The translations under genes and the position numbers were made by a program. The notes beneath the pieces are model-generated. The model saw only the letters and a program-made list of their open reading frames with translations, did not search any database and was not told the DNA's origin. Below are positions 19,235 to 34,794 of a stretch of 64,000 bases of DNA, piece after piece (within the stretch, counting starts at the first letter, position 1; the number at the start of each line of letters is the position of its first letter). The stretch comes from Methylobacterium sp. J-070 (GTDB lineage Bacteria > Pseudomonadota > Alphaproteobacteria > Rhizobiales > Beijerinckiaceae). Where the stretch lies: assembly GCF_022829385.1 (NCBI RefSeq), contig NZ_JAKSXX010000165.1:248001-312000 (forward strand). Direction: 5' to 3'.

Positions 19235-20350
19235 TCAGGCCGCCTCGGCGCGTCGGTCGCGGGCGGCCTCGAGGGCACGGACCCGCGGGATGACGTGGGC
19301 GCCGAAATACGCGACGTCCTCCTGGAAATGCAGGAAGGCCAGCAGGGCGAGGTCGGCGCCGGCATCCTTCAGCGCCAGGATCCGCTCTGCGATCTGGTCG
19401 GGCGTGCCGATCAGGTTGGTCTTGAAACCGTCGTTGTACTGAACGAGATCCTCGAAGCTCGACTTCGCCCAGTTGCCTTCCCCTTCCGGCGACGCCTTGC
19501 CGGCATTCTTCACCTCGTGGCCGAAGGCCTTCACGGCCTCGGGATCGGCGTTGTCGATGATCTCCTGGAGGACGGCGCGCGCCTCCTCCTCGGTGTCGCG
19601 GGCGATCACGAAGACGTTCACGCCGATCTTCGGATGGTTGCCGGTCTCGGCCGACTTGGCGCGGATGTCGGCCACCTGGGCGCGGATCGTCTCCGGCGTG
19701 CCGCCATTGGTGAAGTACCAATCGGAGACGCGGGTCGCCATGTCGCGCGCCGCCCGGGACGAGCCGCCCTGGAAGATCTCGGGCAGGGGCTGGGCGGGCT
19801 TCGGCTTCAACGTGTAGTCGCTGTAGCGATAAAAGTCGCCGCGGAAGGTGAAATTGTCCTGCGTCCAGATCCCGCGGAGGCTGCGGATGAATTCCTCCGA
19901 CCGGCGGTAACGCTCGTCATGGTCGAGCCAGGGCTCGCCGATCGCCCGGAACTCGCCCGAGAACCAGCCCGAGACGATGTTGACCGCGATCCGGCCCTCG
20001 GTGAGCTGCGAGATCGTGGCGATCTGCTTGGCGGCGAGGGTCGGATGCCACGGTCCGGGCAACAGCGCGGCGATCACCTTGAGCTTGGTCGTCGCGGCCA
20101 AGAGAGCGTGGCTGAAGGCGACCGATTCGTGCTGGTACTCGGCGCCGTAGCCGGCGGTGAAGCGGATCTGCGTCAGGGCGTAGTCGAAGCCCGCCTCCTC
20201 GGCGATCTGGGCCAGCTTCCGATTGTACTCGGCGTCCCAGCCCGTCCGCTGCGGGATCTTGCTGATCACCAGCCCGCCGGAGACGTTGGGCACCCAGTAG
20301 GCGAAGCGGATCGGTTCGACCTGCGAACCGTCGATGATGTGGCTGGTCAT
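19235..20350 (-). CDS. sfnG: Dimethyl sulfone monooxygenase
   Basis: A 371-residue FMNH2-dependent monooxygenase of the bacterial luciferase superfamily that converts dimethyl sulfone to methanesulfinate. Recognisable blocks are PIRFAYWVPNVSGGLVISK, QRTGWDAEYNRKLAQIAEE, LLPGPWHPTLAAKQIATI, VNIVSGWFSGEFRAIGEPW and the FMN-binding EIFQGGSSRAARDMA. Length matches SfnG. The ATG at 20350 starts the family's normal N-terminus; in-frame upstream Mets at 20359 and 20389 would add MRR-rich residues and lie in a hairpin. The gene leads the sfnG-sfnB unit. The required flavin reductase is not in the window. Confidence 0.93.
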   Translation of the reverse strand: MTSHIIDGSQVEPIRFAYWVPNVSGGLVISKIPQRTGWDAEYNRKLAQIAEEAGFDYALTQIRFTAGYGAEYQHESVAFSHALLAATTKLKVIAALLPGPWHPTLAAKQIATISQLTEGRIAVNIVSGWFSGEFRAIGEPWLDHDERYRRSEEFIRSLRGIWTQDNFTFRGDFYRYSDYTLKPKPAQPLPEIFQGGSSRAARDMATRVSDWYFTNGGTPETIRAQVADIRAKSAETGNHPKIGVNVFVIARDTEEEARAVLQEIIDNADPEAVKAFGHEVKNAGKASPEGEGNWAKSSFEDLVQYNDGFKTNLIGTPDQIAERILALKDAGADLALLAFLHFQEDVAYFGAHVIPRVRALEAARDRRAEAA

Positions 20351-20389
20351 GCGGCGCATCCTCGCGTGCGCGGCGCCGATGCGCCGCAT
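20349..20389 (-). promoter_or_regulatory. 12-bp inverted repeat that includes the sfnG start codon
   Basis: On the minus strand ATGCGGCGCATC and GATGCGCCGCAT are exact reverse complements separated by 17 bases. The second arm contains the AT of the start ATG, and the loop-side GAGG is the ribosome site. In RNA this 12-bp GC-rich stem would hide the translation start. Confidence 0.6.
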
Positions 20390-20453
20390 CGTCAGCGGAT
20401 GATCGCCGCGCGCTGAAGACGACAGGCGGGACGCGGACGATCGCTCAAGAACA

Positions 20454-20467
20454 CGGAAAGTATTCCG
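20454..20467. promoter_or_regulatory. Palindromic candidate operator over the sfnG -10
   Basis: CGGAA-AGTA-TTCCG is a perfect 5-4-5 palindrome at 20454-20467. It overlaps the proposed -10 element of sfnG exactly, a position where a bound protein would repress. The binding protein is unknown. Confidence 0.45.
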
Positions 20468-20487
20468 AGACCAAGCGCGCCGGTCAA
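20459..20487 (-). promoter_or_regulatory. Probable sfnG promoter
   Basis: Read on the minus strand, TTGACC (20487-20482) and AATACT (20464-20459) are separated by 17 bp. Initiation near 20452 gives a leader of about 100 bases. No sigma-54 type -24/-12 element is visible here, unlike the sigma-54-dependent sfn genes of pseudomonads. Confidence 0.55.
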
Positions 20488-20562
20488 AGGAATGCGATGC
20501 TTTTTTGAAGTCGCGCCGCGCGACTCTCTTCCACGAAGACGGAACGGAGATGCGGCTTTGTG

Positions 20563-21327
20563 CTACGCGCCGCCTGACGCGCCCGACTCATGCAGGCGCC
20601 GCCAGGCGAACGCCGAGAAGACGCCGACCAGGCAGGCGGCGAGGCCGAACCAGGTGAACGCGTATTGCAAATGGTTGTTGGGCAGATCGACCCGCAGCTG
20701 GCCGCCGCGCGGCCACGTGGTCTGGCCCGGCACGGCGTCGGCCTCGATCAGGTAGGGCGCCACCTCCGAGAGGCCGCGGGCCGCGGCGATGCCGGCCACG
20801 TCGCGGTTGAACCACTCGCCCCGGGCGGGGTCCGGCTCCGGGACGAACAGCCCCCGGGCTTCGCTGGCGCGGAGGATGCCGGTGACCGTCGTCGGCCCCT
20901 CGATGAGGCCGTCCCGGCGGTCGTCCTGTGCCTTCAGTTCGGTCGGTACGAAGCCGCGGTTCACCAGCACCGTGCCGCCGTCCGAGCGCGCGAGCGGCGT
21001 CAGGACGTAGTAGCCCTGCAGCGCCCGGCCCGGGGTCTCGCCGGCGGCGAGCCCGTGCACGAGGGTCTCGCGATCGTTGAGGAAGACCCCGGCGATGCGG
21101 ACGTGGCGGAACTCGTCCCGGGCCGGATCCCAGGCCCCCGGGGCCGGGGGCGCCACCGGCTCGGCGCGGCTCTGGCGCAGGATCCGGGCGATCAGATCCT
21201 CCTTCCAGGTCCTGCGCTCGAGCTGCCAGGTCCCGAGGCTCAGGAGAATGGCCAGCGCGATCAGCGACGCCAAACCCGGAGCGAGCAGATCGCGCCACGC
21301 GGCCCGCGTGTATCCGGTCGCCGTCAC
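20563..21327 (-). CDS. surf1: SURF1-family cytochrome oxidase assembly protein
   Basis: A 254-residue membrane protein with one helix near each end (LASLIALAILLSLGTWQLER and LQYAFTWFGLAACLVGVFSA) and a periplasmic domain between, the SURF1 layout. SURF1 helps insert heme a into subunit I of aa3-type oxidases. Typical motifs are GTWQLERRTWKEDLI, VLVNRGFVP, and the C-terminal LPNNHLQYAFTWFGLA. The GTG start overlaps the stop of the DUF983 gene (GTGA), so the pair is coupled. It is the last gene of the oxidase cluster. Confidence 0.94.
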   Translation of the reverse strand: MTATGYTRAAWRDLLAPGLASLIALAILLSLGTWQLERRTWKEDLIARILRQSRAEPVAPPAPGAWDPARDEFRHVRIAGVFLNDRETLVHGLAAGETPGRALQGYYVLTPLARSDGGTVLVNRGFVPTELKAQDDRRDGLIEGPTTVTGILRASEARGLFVPEPDPARGEWFNRDVAGIAAARGLSEVAPYLIEADAVPGQTTWPRGGQLRVDLPNNHLQYAFTWFGLAACLVGVFSAFAWRRLHESGASGGA

Positions 21328-21698
21328 CGCTTGAAGCGCCCTTCCTCGGCCTTGTTGCTGTACTGGAGGGCGATCAGCATCCCCTTGAGAGGACGAACCA
21401 TGATCAGGCTGAGACCGACCGACAGCGTCGTGGCCACGAGGGCGTGGACCCAGATCGGCGGCTCGTAGGTGATCTCCATCCAGAGGGCGAGGCCGACCAC
21501 GATCAGGCCGACGATCGACATCACGAAGAAGGCCGGCCCGTCGGCCGAGTCGAAATTCCCGTAGTCCAGTCCGCAGACCTCGCAGCTCGGCCGCAGGGTC
21601 AGGAAGCCCTTGAACAGGTGGCCCTCGCCGCAGCGCGGGCATCGGCCGCGCAGACCCGTGGGGATCGGCGGTGGCGGCGAATAGGTGCGTTGGTCCAC
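21324..21698 (-). CDS. DUF983 membrane protein, oxidase-cluster associated
   Basis: A 124-residue protein with a zinc-ribbon-like N-terminus (CPRCGEGHLFKGFL..CEVCG) and two membrane helices (FFVMSIVGLIVVGLALW, VHALVATTLSVGLSLIMV). DUF983 proteins sit almost always between ctaE and surf1 in alphaproteobacteria and are thought to act in oxidase assembly; the exact job is unknown. The start is GTG at 21698 with GGAG eight bases upstream. A terminator lies between ctaE and this gene, so it is reached by readthrough or a separate promoter. Confidence 0.87.
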   Translation of the reverse strand: MDQRTYSPPPPIPTGLRGRCPRCGEGHLFKGFLTLRPSCEVCGLDYGNFDSADGPAFFVMSIVGLIVVGLALWMEITYEPPIWVHALVATTLSVGLSLIMVRPLKGMLIALQYSNKAEEGRFKR

Positions 21699-21784
21699 GG
21701 GGACACTCCAGACCGACTTGGGAGAGCGCGTTCGGGCCGCGCCCGACGCATCGTGTCGATATGGGGATTCAAAAGCGCGGGCAC

Positions 21785-21808
21785 GAAAAAGGGCGGCCGA
21801 AGCCGCCC
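21785..21808 (-). terminator. Intrinsic terminator after ctaE
   Basis: On the minus strand GGGCGGC-TTCG-GCCGCCC forms a seven-bp stem with a stable tetraloop directly followed by five T residues (21790-21786). It lies about 35 bp past the ctaE stop. Confidence 0.85.
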
Positions 21809-21845
21809 TCGCAGACCCGCCATGCATCGGCGGGATGGATCGCCG

Positions 21846-22706
21846 TCAGTGCGCGCCGCCGTGGAAGACGCCCGAACCCCAGACATAGATCGCGGCGAAC
21901 AGGAACAGCCACACGACATCGACGAAGTGCCAGTACCAGGCGGCGAACTCGAAGCCGAGGTGCTGGCGCGTGGTGAACTGGCCCGCATAGGCGCGGAACA
22001 GGCACACCGCGAGGAAGATCGTCCCGATGATCACGTGGGCGCCGTGGAAGCCCGTCGCCATGAAGAAGGTCGACGAGTAGATGCTGCCGGCGAAGCCGAA
22101 TTCGGCGTGGCTGTACTCGTAGGCCTGGCAGGCGGTGAACAGCACGCCGAGGATGATCGTCAGCCACAGACCGTATTTCAGGCCCTTGCGGTCGCCTTCC
22201 AGCAGCGCGTGGTGCGCCCAGGTCACCGTGGTGCCCGAGGTCAGCAGGATCAGCGTGTTCAGCAGCGGCAGGTGCCAGGGATCGAACGCCTCGATGCCCT
22301 TCGGCGGCCAGACACCGCCGGTGAACTCGACGCGGGAGACCTGGATCGGGTCGGCGGTGTACAGGGCGGCCTCGAAATAGGCCCAGAACCACGCGACGAA
22401 GAACATCACCTCGGAGGCGATGAACATCATCATGCCGTAGCGGTGATGGAGCTGGACGACGCGGGTGTGGTCGCCCGAATTGGCCTCGTGCGCCACGTCC
22501 TTCCACCAGGAGAACATGGTGTAGAGGACGCCGATCGCGCCGGCACCGAAGATGTAGGGGCCGGGTGTCAGGGTGCCGATCTGGAGGCTCTTCATCCAGA
22601 AGACGGCGCCGAACGCCATCAGGAAGCCCGAGAACGCCCCGATCAGCGGCCACGGGCTCGGGTTCAGGATGTGAAAGTCGTGATTCTTGGCGTGCGCCTC
22701 GGCCAT
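21846..22706 (-). CDS. ctaE: Cytochrome c oxidase subunit III
   Basis: A 286-residue membrane protein with seven predicted helices, the structural subunit III that stabilises the oxidase and feeds protons to subunit I. Recognisable segments are [14 protein letters not shown] at the start, [20 protein letters not shown] with the conserved Glu, and [14 protein letters not shown] near the end, with [14 protein letters not shown] closing the protein. GAGGAG precedes the ATG at 22706. It follows ctaG by 146 bp and is the last gene before the terminator. Confidence 0.97.
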   Translation of the reverse strand: MAEAHAKNHDFHILNPSPWPLIGAFSGFLMAFGAVFWMKSLQIGTLTPGPYIFGAGAIGVLYTMFSWWKDVAHEANSGDHTRVVQLHHRYGMMMFIASEVMFFVAWFWAYFEAALYTADPIQVSRVEFTGGVWPPKGIEAFDPWHLPLLNTLILLTSGTTVTWAHHALLEGDRKGLKYGLWLTIILGVLFTACQAYEYSHAEFGFAGSIYSSTFFMATGFHGAHVIIGTIFLAVCLFRAYAGQFTTRQHLGFEFAAWYWHFVDVVWLFLFAAIYVWGSGVFHGGAH

Positions 22707-22852
22707 CGTCCCGTCGCTCCTCACCCTCGCGCCCCGAACCGTTCCCGGCCTTACGCAGTCAACTGTTGCTCTTGGCTGGGCGTGGCATAGACCATGCCCA
22801 AGCTTGTCCGCACGTTTAATCGCTGAGAGCCCGGCTTGTCACGGGCCCGCGA

Positions 22853-23464
22853 TCAGAAATCGCCCTTCGTGCCCGGGGCCGCCGAATTGGCCACAGGCCC
22901 GGTCACCGGCCGGCCGTTCTTGGCGGCGAAATAGGTGTACGACAACGTCATCTCAGAGAGATGCGCCGTGTTCGAGTCCTCCCGGACCGCCGGATCGACG
23001 TAGAACACCACCGGCACGTCGAGGGTCTCTCCGGGCTGCAGCGTCTGCTCGTTGAAGCAGAAGCAGGCGATCTTGACGAAGTAGCCGCCCATCAAGCCCG
23101 GCTGGACGTTGAAGGTCGCGACCCCCGTCGACGGCTTGGACCCCGTGTTCTGGACCCGGAAGAACACCGTCTTGGTCTCGCCGAGCTTCGCCTCGATGCT
23201 GCCCGCCTCCGGGGCGAACTTCCACGCGAGCCCCGGCGCGACGTTGGTGTCGAAATGGACCACCATGCTGTCGTCGGCCCGCGCCGCGGAGGCCGCCAGC
23301 GCCGGCCCCTGGCGCGGCGTGCCGTCGTAGCCGGTGGCCTTGCAGAAGGCGTCGTAGAGCGGCACCGACGCGAAGGCGAGGCCGATCATGCCGACCGCCA
23401 GCCCGGCGCAGGCAAGGGCGGTGCGCCGGGCGCGGCGTCCGGGATCGGCACGGTGCGGGCTCAT
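22853..23464 (-). CDS. ctaG: Cox11/CtaG copper chaperone for cytochrome oxidase
   Basis: A 203-residue protein with one N-terminal membrane helix (ALACAGLAVGMIGLAFASVP) and a periplasmic immunoglobulin-like domain that delivers copper to the CuB site of subunit I. The copper-binding Cys-x-Cys is in KIACFCFNEQTLQPGE, and the segments VPLYDAFCKATGYDGT and FYVDPAVREDSNT are family signatures. It is placed between the coxF-like gene (10 bp) and ctaE, its usual position in alphaproteobacteria. Confidence 0.96.
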   Translation of the reverse strand: MSPHRADPGRRARRTALACAGLAVGMIGLAFASVPLYDAFCKATGYDGTPRQGPALAASAARADDSMVVHFDTNVAPGLAWKFAPEAGSIEAKLGETKTVFFRVQNTGSKPSTGVATFNVQPGLMGGYFVKIACFCFNEQTLQPGETLDVPVVFYVDPAVREDSNTAHLSEMTLSYTYFAAKNGRPVTGPVANSAAPGTKGDF

Positions 23465-23474
23465 TGCGATCTCC

Positions 23475-23639
23475 TCAGAGCGGCCGGCTGAGGATCTGCG
23501 GCCCGAGCTTGACGATCGTCAGCACGAAGAACAGCAGCACCCAGGCGCCGAGCGCCAGCGCGATGGCCACCGAGCGCTTGCGGCGCCGGGCTTCCTCCTC
23601 CGGGGTGAGCGGCCGGTACTGGATCTGGGGATCGGCCAT
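23475..23639 (-). CDS. Small CoxF-like membrane protein of the oxidase operon (54 aa)
   Basis: A 54-residue protein: a charged N-terminus (RPLTPEEEARRRKRS) and one membrane helix (VAIALALGAWVLLFFVLTIV) followed by KLGPQILSRPL. Small single-helix proteins of this form, often called CoxF, occupy the slot between ctaB and ctaG across alphaproteobacteria and are presumed assembly factors or accessory subunits. It starts 5 bp past the ctaB stop and ends 10 bp before ctaG, clearly within one operon. Confidence 0.88.
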   Translation of the reverse strand: MADPQIQYRPLTPEEEARRRKRSVAIALALGAWVLLFFVLTIVKLGPQILSRPL

Positions 23640-23644
23640 GGCGG

Positions 23645-24595
23645 TCAGCCCAGGACCGGCCGGAACAGGCCGAAGCTCTGCTCGGCCAGCAGCGCCGAGA
23701 ACAGCGCGAACAGGTAGAGAATCGAGAAGCCGAACATTCCCATGGCGGCCCGTTTCTCCGCGTCGCCCTGGCGGTTCCGCAGCACGCGGATGCTGAAGGC
23801 CACCATGCCGAGGCCGCCCGTGACCCCGATCACCGCGTAGAGGATGCCGCCGAAGCCCAGCGCCACCGGCACCAGCCCGAGCGGCGCGAGGAACAGGGAG
23901 TACCAGACGATCTGGCGCCGGGTCGAGGCCGGGCCGGCCACGTTCGGCATCATCGGGATGCCGGCCCGGGCGTACTCGTCGGCCTTGATCAGGGCCAGGG
24001 CCCAGAAATGCGGAGGGGTCCAGATGAAGATGATGGCGAACAGGATGAGGGACTCGATCCCGATCGAGCCGGTCACCACCGCCTGGCCGATCACCGGCGG
24101 CAGGGCACCCGCGGCGCCGCCGATGACGATGTTCTGCGCGGTCGCCCGCTTCAGCCACATCGAGTAGACCACCGCGTAGAACACGATGGTGAAGGCCAGG
24201 AGCCCCGCGGCCAGCCAATTCGCCGTCAGGCCCAGCACCAGCACCGACGCCACCGAGAGGAACAGGCCGAAGCCGAGGGCCTCCTCGGAGGTGATCTTGC
24301 CCGCGGGGATCGGCCGCGTCGCGGTCCGGCTCATCACGGCGTCGATATCGGCATCCCACCACATGTTGAGGCAGCCGGAGGCCCCGGCCCCCACCGCGAT
24401 GGCGAGCAGCGAGATCGCGCCGATCGCCGGCTGCACGTGACCGTGGGAAACCGCCATTCCGACCAGAGCGGTGAAGATGACGAGGACCATCACCCGCGGC
24501 TTCAGCAGCGCGAAGTAATCCGGCACGTCGCCGCCGGCACTCGTGAGGGCCGCGGCCGGGAGGTCCGGTCCGATGCTGTTCGTCAGGCTCGTCAT
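23645..24595 (-). CDS. ctaB: Heme O synthase (protoheme IX farnesyltransferase)
   Basis: A 316-residue membrane enzyme of the UbiA prenyltransferase superfamily that attaches farnesyl to heme b, the first step to heme a. The two aspartate-rich motifs are present: [15 protein letters not shown] and the later [17 protein letters not shown]. About nine hydrophobic helices are seen. The length matches CtaB/CyoE. It follows ctaD after 201 bp that hold two palindromes. Heme A synthase (ctaA) is not in the window. Confidence 0.96.
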   Translation of the reverse strand: MTSLTNSIGPDLPAAALTSAGGDVPDYFALLKPRVMVLVIFTALVGMAVSHGHVQPAIGAISLLAIAVGAGASGCLNMWWDADIDAVMSRTATRPIPAGKITSEEALGFGLFLSVASVLVLGLTANWLAAGLLAFTIVFYAVVYSMWLKRATAQNIVIGGAAGALPPVIGQAVVTGSIGIESLILFAIIFIWTPPHFWALALIKADEYARAGIPMMPNVAGPASTRRQIVWYSLFLAPLGLVPVALGFGGILYAVIGVTGGLGMVAFSIRVLRNRQGDAEKRAAMGMFGFSILYLFALFSALLAEQSFGLFRPVLG

Positions 24596-24719
24596 CGCGT
24601 CTGCCGCTGCTATGCCGGCGCCCGGCCACGCGCGTCACGGCCGGGTCGCGTTTTGAATTCAACGTATTCCAAGAGCCGACGCGGGCGGGGCCAGTGGCCC
24701 ATGCGGATCGCCCTCTACG

Positions 24720-24766
24720 CTCGCCCTTGCCGGGAGGCCGCCAGCCGGCCTCCGGGGAAGGGCGAG
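24720..24766. repeat. Long palindrome between ctaD and ctaB
   Basis: Arms 24720-24740 and 24746-24766 (21 bases each) match as reverse complements at 19 of 21 positions around a five-base loop. The element resembles the REP-type palindromes found between genes. Its last four bases are shared with the next hairpin, so the two stems compete. Confidence 0.75.
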
Positions 24767-24786
24767 GGCCGCCGAAGCGGCCCTCG
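24763..24786 (-). promoter_or_regulatory. Stable hairpin just after the ctaD stop
   Basis: CGAGGGCCGC and GCGGCCCTCG pair perfectly over ten bases around a TTCG loop on the minus strand, 10 bases after the ctaD stop. There is no T-run, so it is more likely to protect the ctaD message end or tune readthrough than to terminate outright. Confidence 0.6.
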
Positions 24787-24796
24787 CGGGGTATTT

Positions 24797-27317
<2,521 letters not shown>

Positions 27318-27623
27318 CTGCCTCTCGTGGCTCCCCTGCCTGTCTGATTGCCGTCGGACCGTCCCGTATTGATTATGTGCGGGATGGTACCAACGTGACG
27401 GAGTACCGTTTGTGTCACCCGGCATTATCCGACCGGGGCTTCAGACCACAAGGGCCCGCCACGCGCAACCGCACAAGCGTCGCATCGGTCGCTTTCCCGG
27501 CAGTTCGCCGTGTCTCGTGGCGCGGTCGCACCGGGGCGCGTCGGATCCTGTGCCGGCGCCATTGCCGGATCGCCGGGGTGCCGGATACGTGTCGCGGTTG
27601 GACCGGGGGGGCCGGAGCGCTGA
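27318..27623. other. 306-bp divergent intergenic region, ctaC / fdhD
   Basis: This region must hold the promoters of the oxidase operon and of fdhD. GGAG before the fdhD ATG is a clear ribosome site. I found no -35/-10 pair with good spacing on either strand, no RNA gene and no supported coding frame. Confidence 0.6.
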
Positions 27624-28463
27624 ATGACCACCGATATCGCGAGCCGATCCGCCGACCTGCCGCCGGCCTCGGTGCGGGTGCCGATGCAGGTCGTGGCCTA
27701 CGCGGCAGCCGAGCCCAGGCCGGACGTGCGGGCGCTCGCGGTCGAGACTCCGGTCAATCTCGTCTACGGCAGCGTGCCGCACGCCGTGATGATGGCCACC
27801 CCCGCCGACCTTGAGGATTTCGCCTACGGCTTCAGCCTCACGGAGGGCATCGTCGAGGATGCTGCCGAGATCCGGGCGACGCGGGTCGCGGTCGGGCCGG
27901 ACGGCCTGCGCCTGCATGTCGAATTGGCGCCCGGTCGCCTCCGGGAGCATCTGGCGCGCAAGCGCGCCATCAGCGGCCGCACCGGCTGCGGGGTCTGCGG
28001 GATCGAGGATCTGGCGGAGCTCCCCCGCGCGGAGCGGCGGACCGGCCCCGATGTCCAGGTCGCGGTGCCGGCGATTGCCCGGGCCCTGTCGGCCCTGGAT
28101 TCGGCCCAGGCGTTGGGCGCCGAGACGCGGGCGGTTCACGCGGCGGCCTGGGCGCGGCTCGACGGCACCCTCGTGGCTGTGCGGGAGGATGTCGGTCGGC
28201 ACAACGCCCTGGATAAGCTGATCGGGGCGTTGATGCGGTCCGGCACCGTCGCGGATTCGGGTTTTCTGGTGATCACCAGCCGGTGCTCGTTCGAGATGGT
28301 CGAGAAAGCCGCGCGCCTGGGGGCGGCCGTCATCGTCGCCATCTCGGCCCCGACCTCCCTCGCGCTGGAGCGGGCGCAGGCACACGCGATCACGCTCTGC
28401 GCCATCGCGCGCGCCGACACCGTCACGGTCTTCACCGGTGCGGAGCGGCTGATCGCCGGCTAG
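27624..28463 (+). CDS. fdhD: Formate dehydrogenase accessory sulfurtransferase FdhD
   Basis: A 279-residue protein that passes sulfur from a cysteine desulfurase to the molybdenum (or tungsten) bis-MGD cofactor of formate dehydrogenases. Features: ETPVNLVYGSVPHAVMMATP, DLEDFAYGFSLTEGI, the reactive Cys-x-x-Cys in RTGCGVCGIEDL, and REDVGRHNALDKLIGAL followed by VITSRCSFEMVEKAA. The length is normal. No formate dehydrogenase genes are adjacent. Methylotrophs depend on such enzymes to oxidise C1 units, which fits the suspected genus (inference). Confidence 0.96.
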   Translation: MTTDIASRSADLPPASVRVPMQVVAYAAAEPRPDVRALAVETPVNLVYGSVPHAVMMATPADLEDFAYGFSLTEGIVEDAAEIRATRVAVGPDGLRLHVELAPGRLREHLARKRAISGRTGCGVCGIEDLAELPRAERRTGPDVQVAVPAIARALSALDSAQALGAETRAVHAAAWARLDGTLVAVREDVGRHNALDKLIGALMRSGTVADSGFLVITSRCSFEMVEKAARLGAAVIVAISAPTSLALERAQAHAITLCAIARADTVTVFTGAERLIAG

Positions 28464-28570
28464 GCGCGGCCCACAATCGCGGCTGCCGGTCCGCCGGATC
28501 GACCGCCGCGCCCGATCCACGGCGCGGGGCGTGAACCGTCGGCTGTCGGACCCGGGTCGGCCGCGCGGGC

Positions 28571-29434
28571 CTACTGGACGGCGCCGGGCTCCTTCTCGAC
28601 GGTGCCGGGGACGATGGTCGCCCCATCGATCACGCGCACGGCCTTCTTCTCCGCGGGCGGATCCTTCCAATCCTTCGATGCGGGCTTGGCAGCCTCGGCC
28701 ACGATCTTGTCGGCGGGCTTGTCGGCCGCGGCGGGTGCGGACGGCGCCGGCTGCGTGCCGTCGATCGTCGCGGCCTTGCCGTCCGGCGGGACGGCCGGTC
28801 TCGCATCGGTCTTCGCCGCCTCGGAGGGGGCGACCCGCGGAGCGGGGACTTCGGGACTGGTGCGCAGCGCCGGCTTCAGCTCGGTCGGGTGCGGGGGGGC
28901 GGCGCGGGCGATCTTCCGCGGGACGCCGGTCCGTCCGGGTCTGTCCGGGTTGGTCCCATCCGGATTCGGCTCGGGCCGCATGGCCTCGCCCGGCGTCCTC
29001 CGCTGAAGCCGCAGGGCCGGAGCCTCGTCGGACGGCGCGGGCCTCACGACGCGACGGGGCACGGCCTCCTCTTCGGTCCAACCGAAGCCGGGTGCCGGAC
29101 GCTCGAGCCGCGCGTAGGTCTCCGGCGCGGCGACCCGGCGCTGCCCGACGATCGCCCCCGCGGCGGGATCGACCAACAGGCGGACCGGAACCCCGGTCGG
29201 GCTCACCGCATCCACGACATACACCCGCCCGTCGAAGCGTGGGCGGGTCAGGCCGGTGAACCCGCGATCGGCCAGACGCCACGCCACCACCCGCGGCGGC
29301 AGGATCTCGTCCTCGAACGCGAATTGCGCGTCGGCACTGCGGCAGAGGCCGACGAGGGCGGCCCCCGATACCAGCGCGGCGCACAGCGCCCGGGTCGTCG
29401 TCGTCCGAAGGCGCACGGCCAATCTGCTCTTCAT
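28571..29434 (-). CDS. Secreted proline/alanine-rich hypothetical protein
   Basis: A 287-residue protein with a signal peptide (ALCAALVSGAALVGLCRSADA). Residues about 40-110 form a small folded domain (LPPRVVAWRLADRGFTG, GRVYVVDAVSPTGVPVRLLVD) that resembles a PepSY-like or DUF-type beta domain binding peptide or polymer. From about residue 120 it is a disordered, Pro/Ala/Lys-rich tail ending EKEPGAVQ. Met at 29434 was chosen because it opens the signal peptide. I do not recognise a function. It is convergent with fdhD (107 bp apart) and divergent from gltB. Confidence 0.7.
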   Translation of the reverse strand: MKSRLAVRLRTTTTRALCAALVSGAALVGLCRSADAQFAFEDEILPPRVVAWRLADRGFTGLTRPRFDGRVYVVDAVSPTGVPVRLLVDPAAGAIVGQRRVAAPETYARLERPAPGFGWTEEEAVPRRVVRPAPSDEAPALRLQRRTPGEAMRPEPNPDGTNPDRPGRTGVPRKIARAAPPHPTELKPALRTSPEVPAPRVAPSEAAKTDARPAVPPDGKAATIDGTQPAPSAPAAADKPADKIVAEAAKPASKDWKDPPAEKKAVRVIDGATIVPGTVEKEPGAVQ

Positions 29435-29977
29435 CGCCACTCTGATGCGTTCCCGTTCTTGGAGACCCGGCAGAGTATCCGGATTCCGGCATGGCCGGGC
29501 CCGGTGATCCCGGACCTCTGACCATGCCGGCGAGGACATTGCCCCGCATGCCGCTTGTGCTCGGCGGCCCACGGTAGACCGCGCGATTCGGGCGACATTG
29601 CGGAGGCCGGATCGCGCGGCGCGCGGGCGGACCGCAGGCGCGTTGCCGCGGCGGCGCCCTGTCCCTTGCTGAAAACGGTACGATCTGGCAGTTTCGCGAC
29701 TTAGGACAGCACAACTGTCCCATCGGCCGTGAATACCGGCCGTCGCCACCTCGCGCGCGGGCGAGACTTCGGGCAGACGGTCACGGGCGCGTCCGTGCGC
29801 CGCTCGTCGAGCGGTCCGGGTCCTCGATGAACGCAGTTCGACGGGCGCGTCCCCCCGGGACCGACCGGATCGCCTGCGACATGAGGTCGGAGCGCCGGAC
29901 CCGACGGCGGGCGGGCACGAAACATGCTCGTGGTGTGGACGGCGGCGGACGGGTTCGAGGGAAGGACGAGACGAGGC
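29435..29977. other. 543-bp region upstream of gltB without a supported gene
   Basis: Open frames on the minus strand here lack ribosome sites and have atypical composition, so I reject them. A small hairpin GGACAG-CACAA-CTGTCC occurs near 29704-29720. I see no good sigma-54 element or riboswitch. The gltB promoter must lie here. Confidence 0.55.
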
Positions 29978-34693
<4,716 letters not shown>

Positions 34694-34794
34694 CCGGCCG
34701 TCAGGGCCGGGTGGTCCGCCGCCCGGTCACGCAAACACGATCCGAGACGACACGGGCAGCGCAGTCAGAGACTGGCCGGCCCAGGGACTGACCG

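Noticed and set aside
20500-20531. TTTTTT and hairpin TCGCG-CCG-CGCGA after surf1 as its terminator
   Set aside because: For the minus-strand transcript the run after the stem is A, not T, so it cannot be an intrinsic terminator of surf1.
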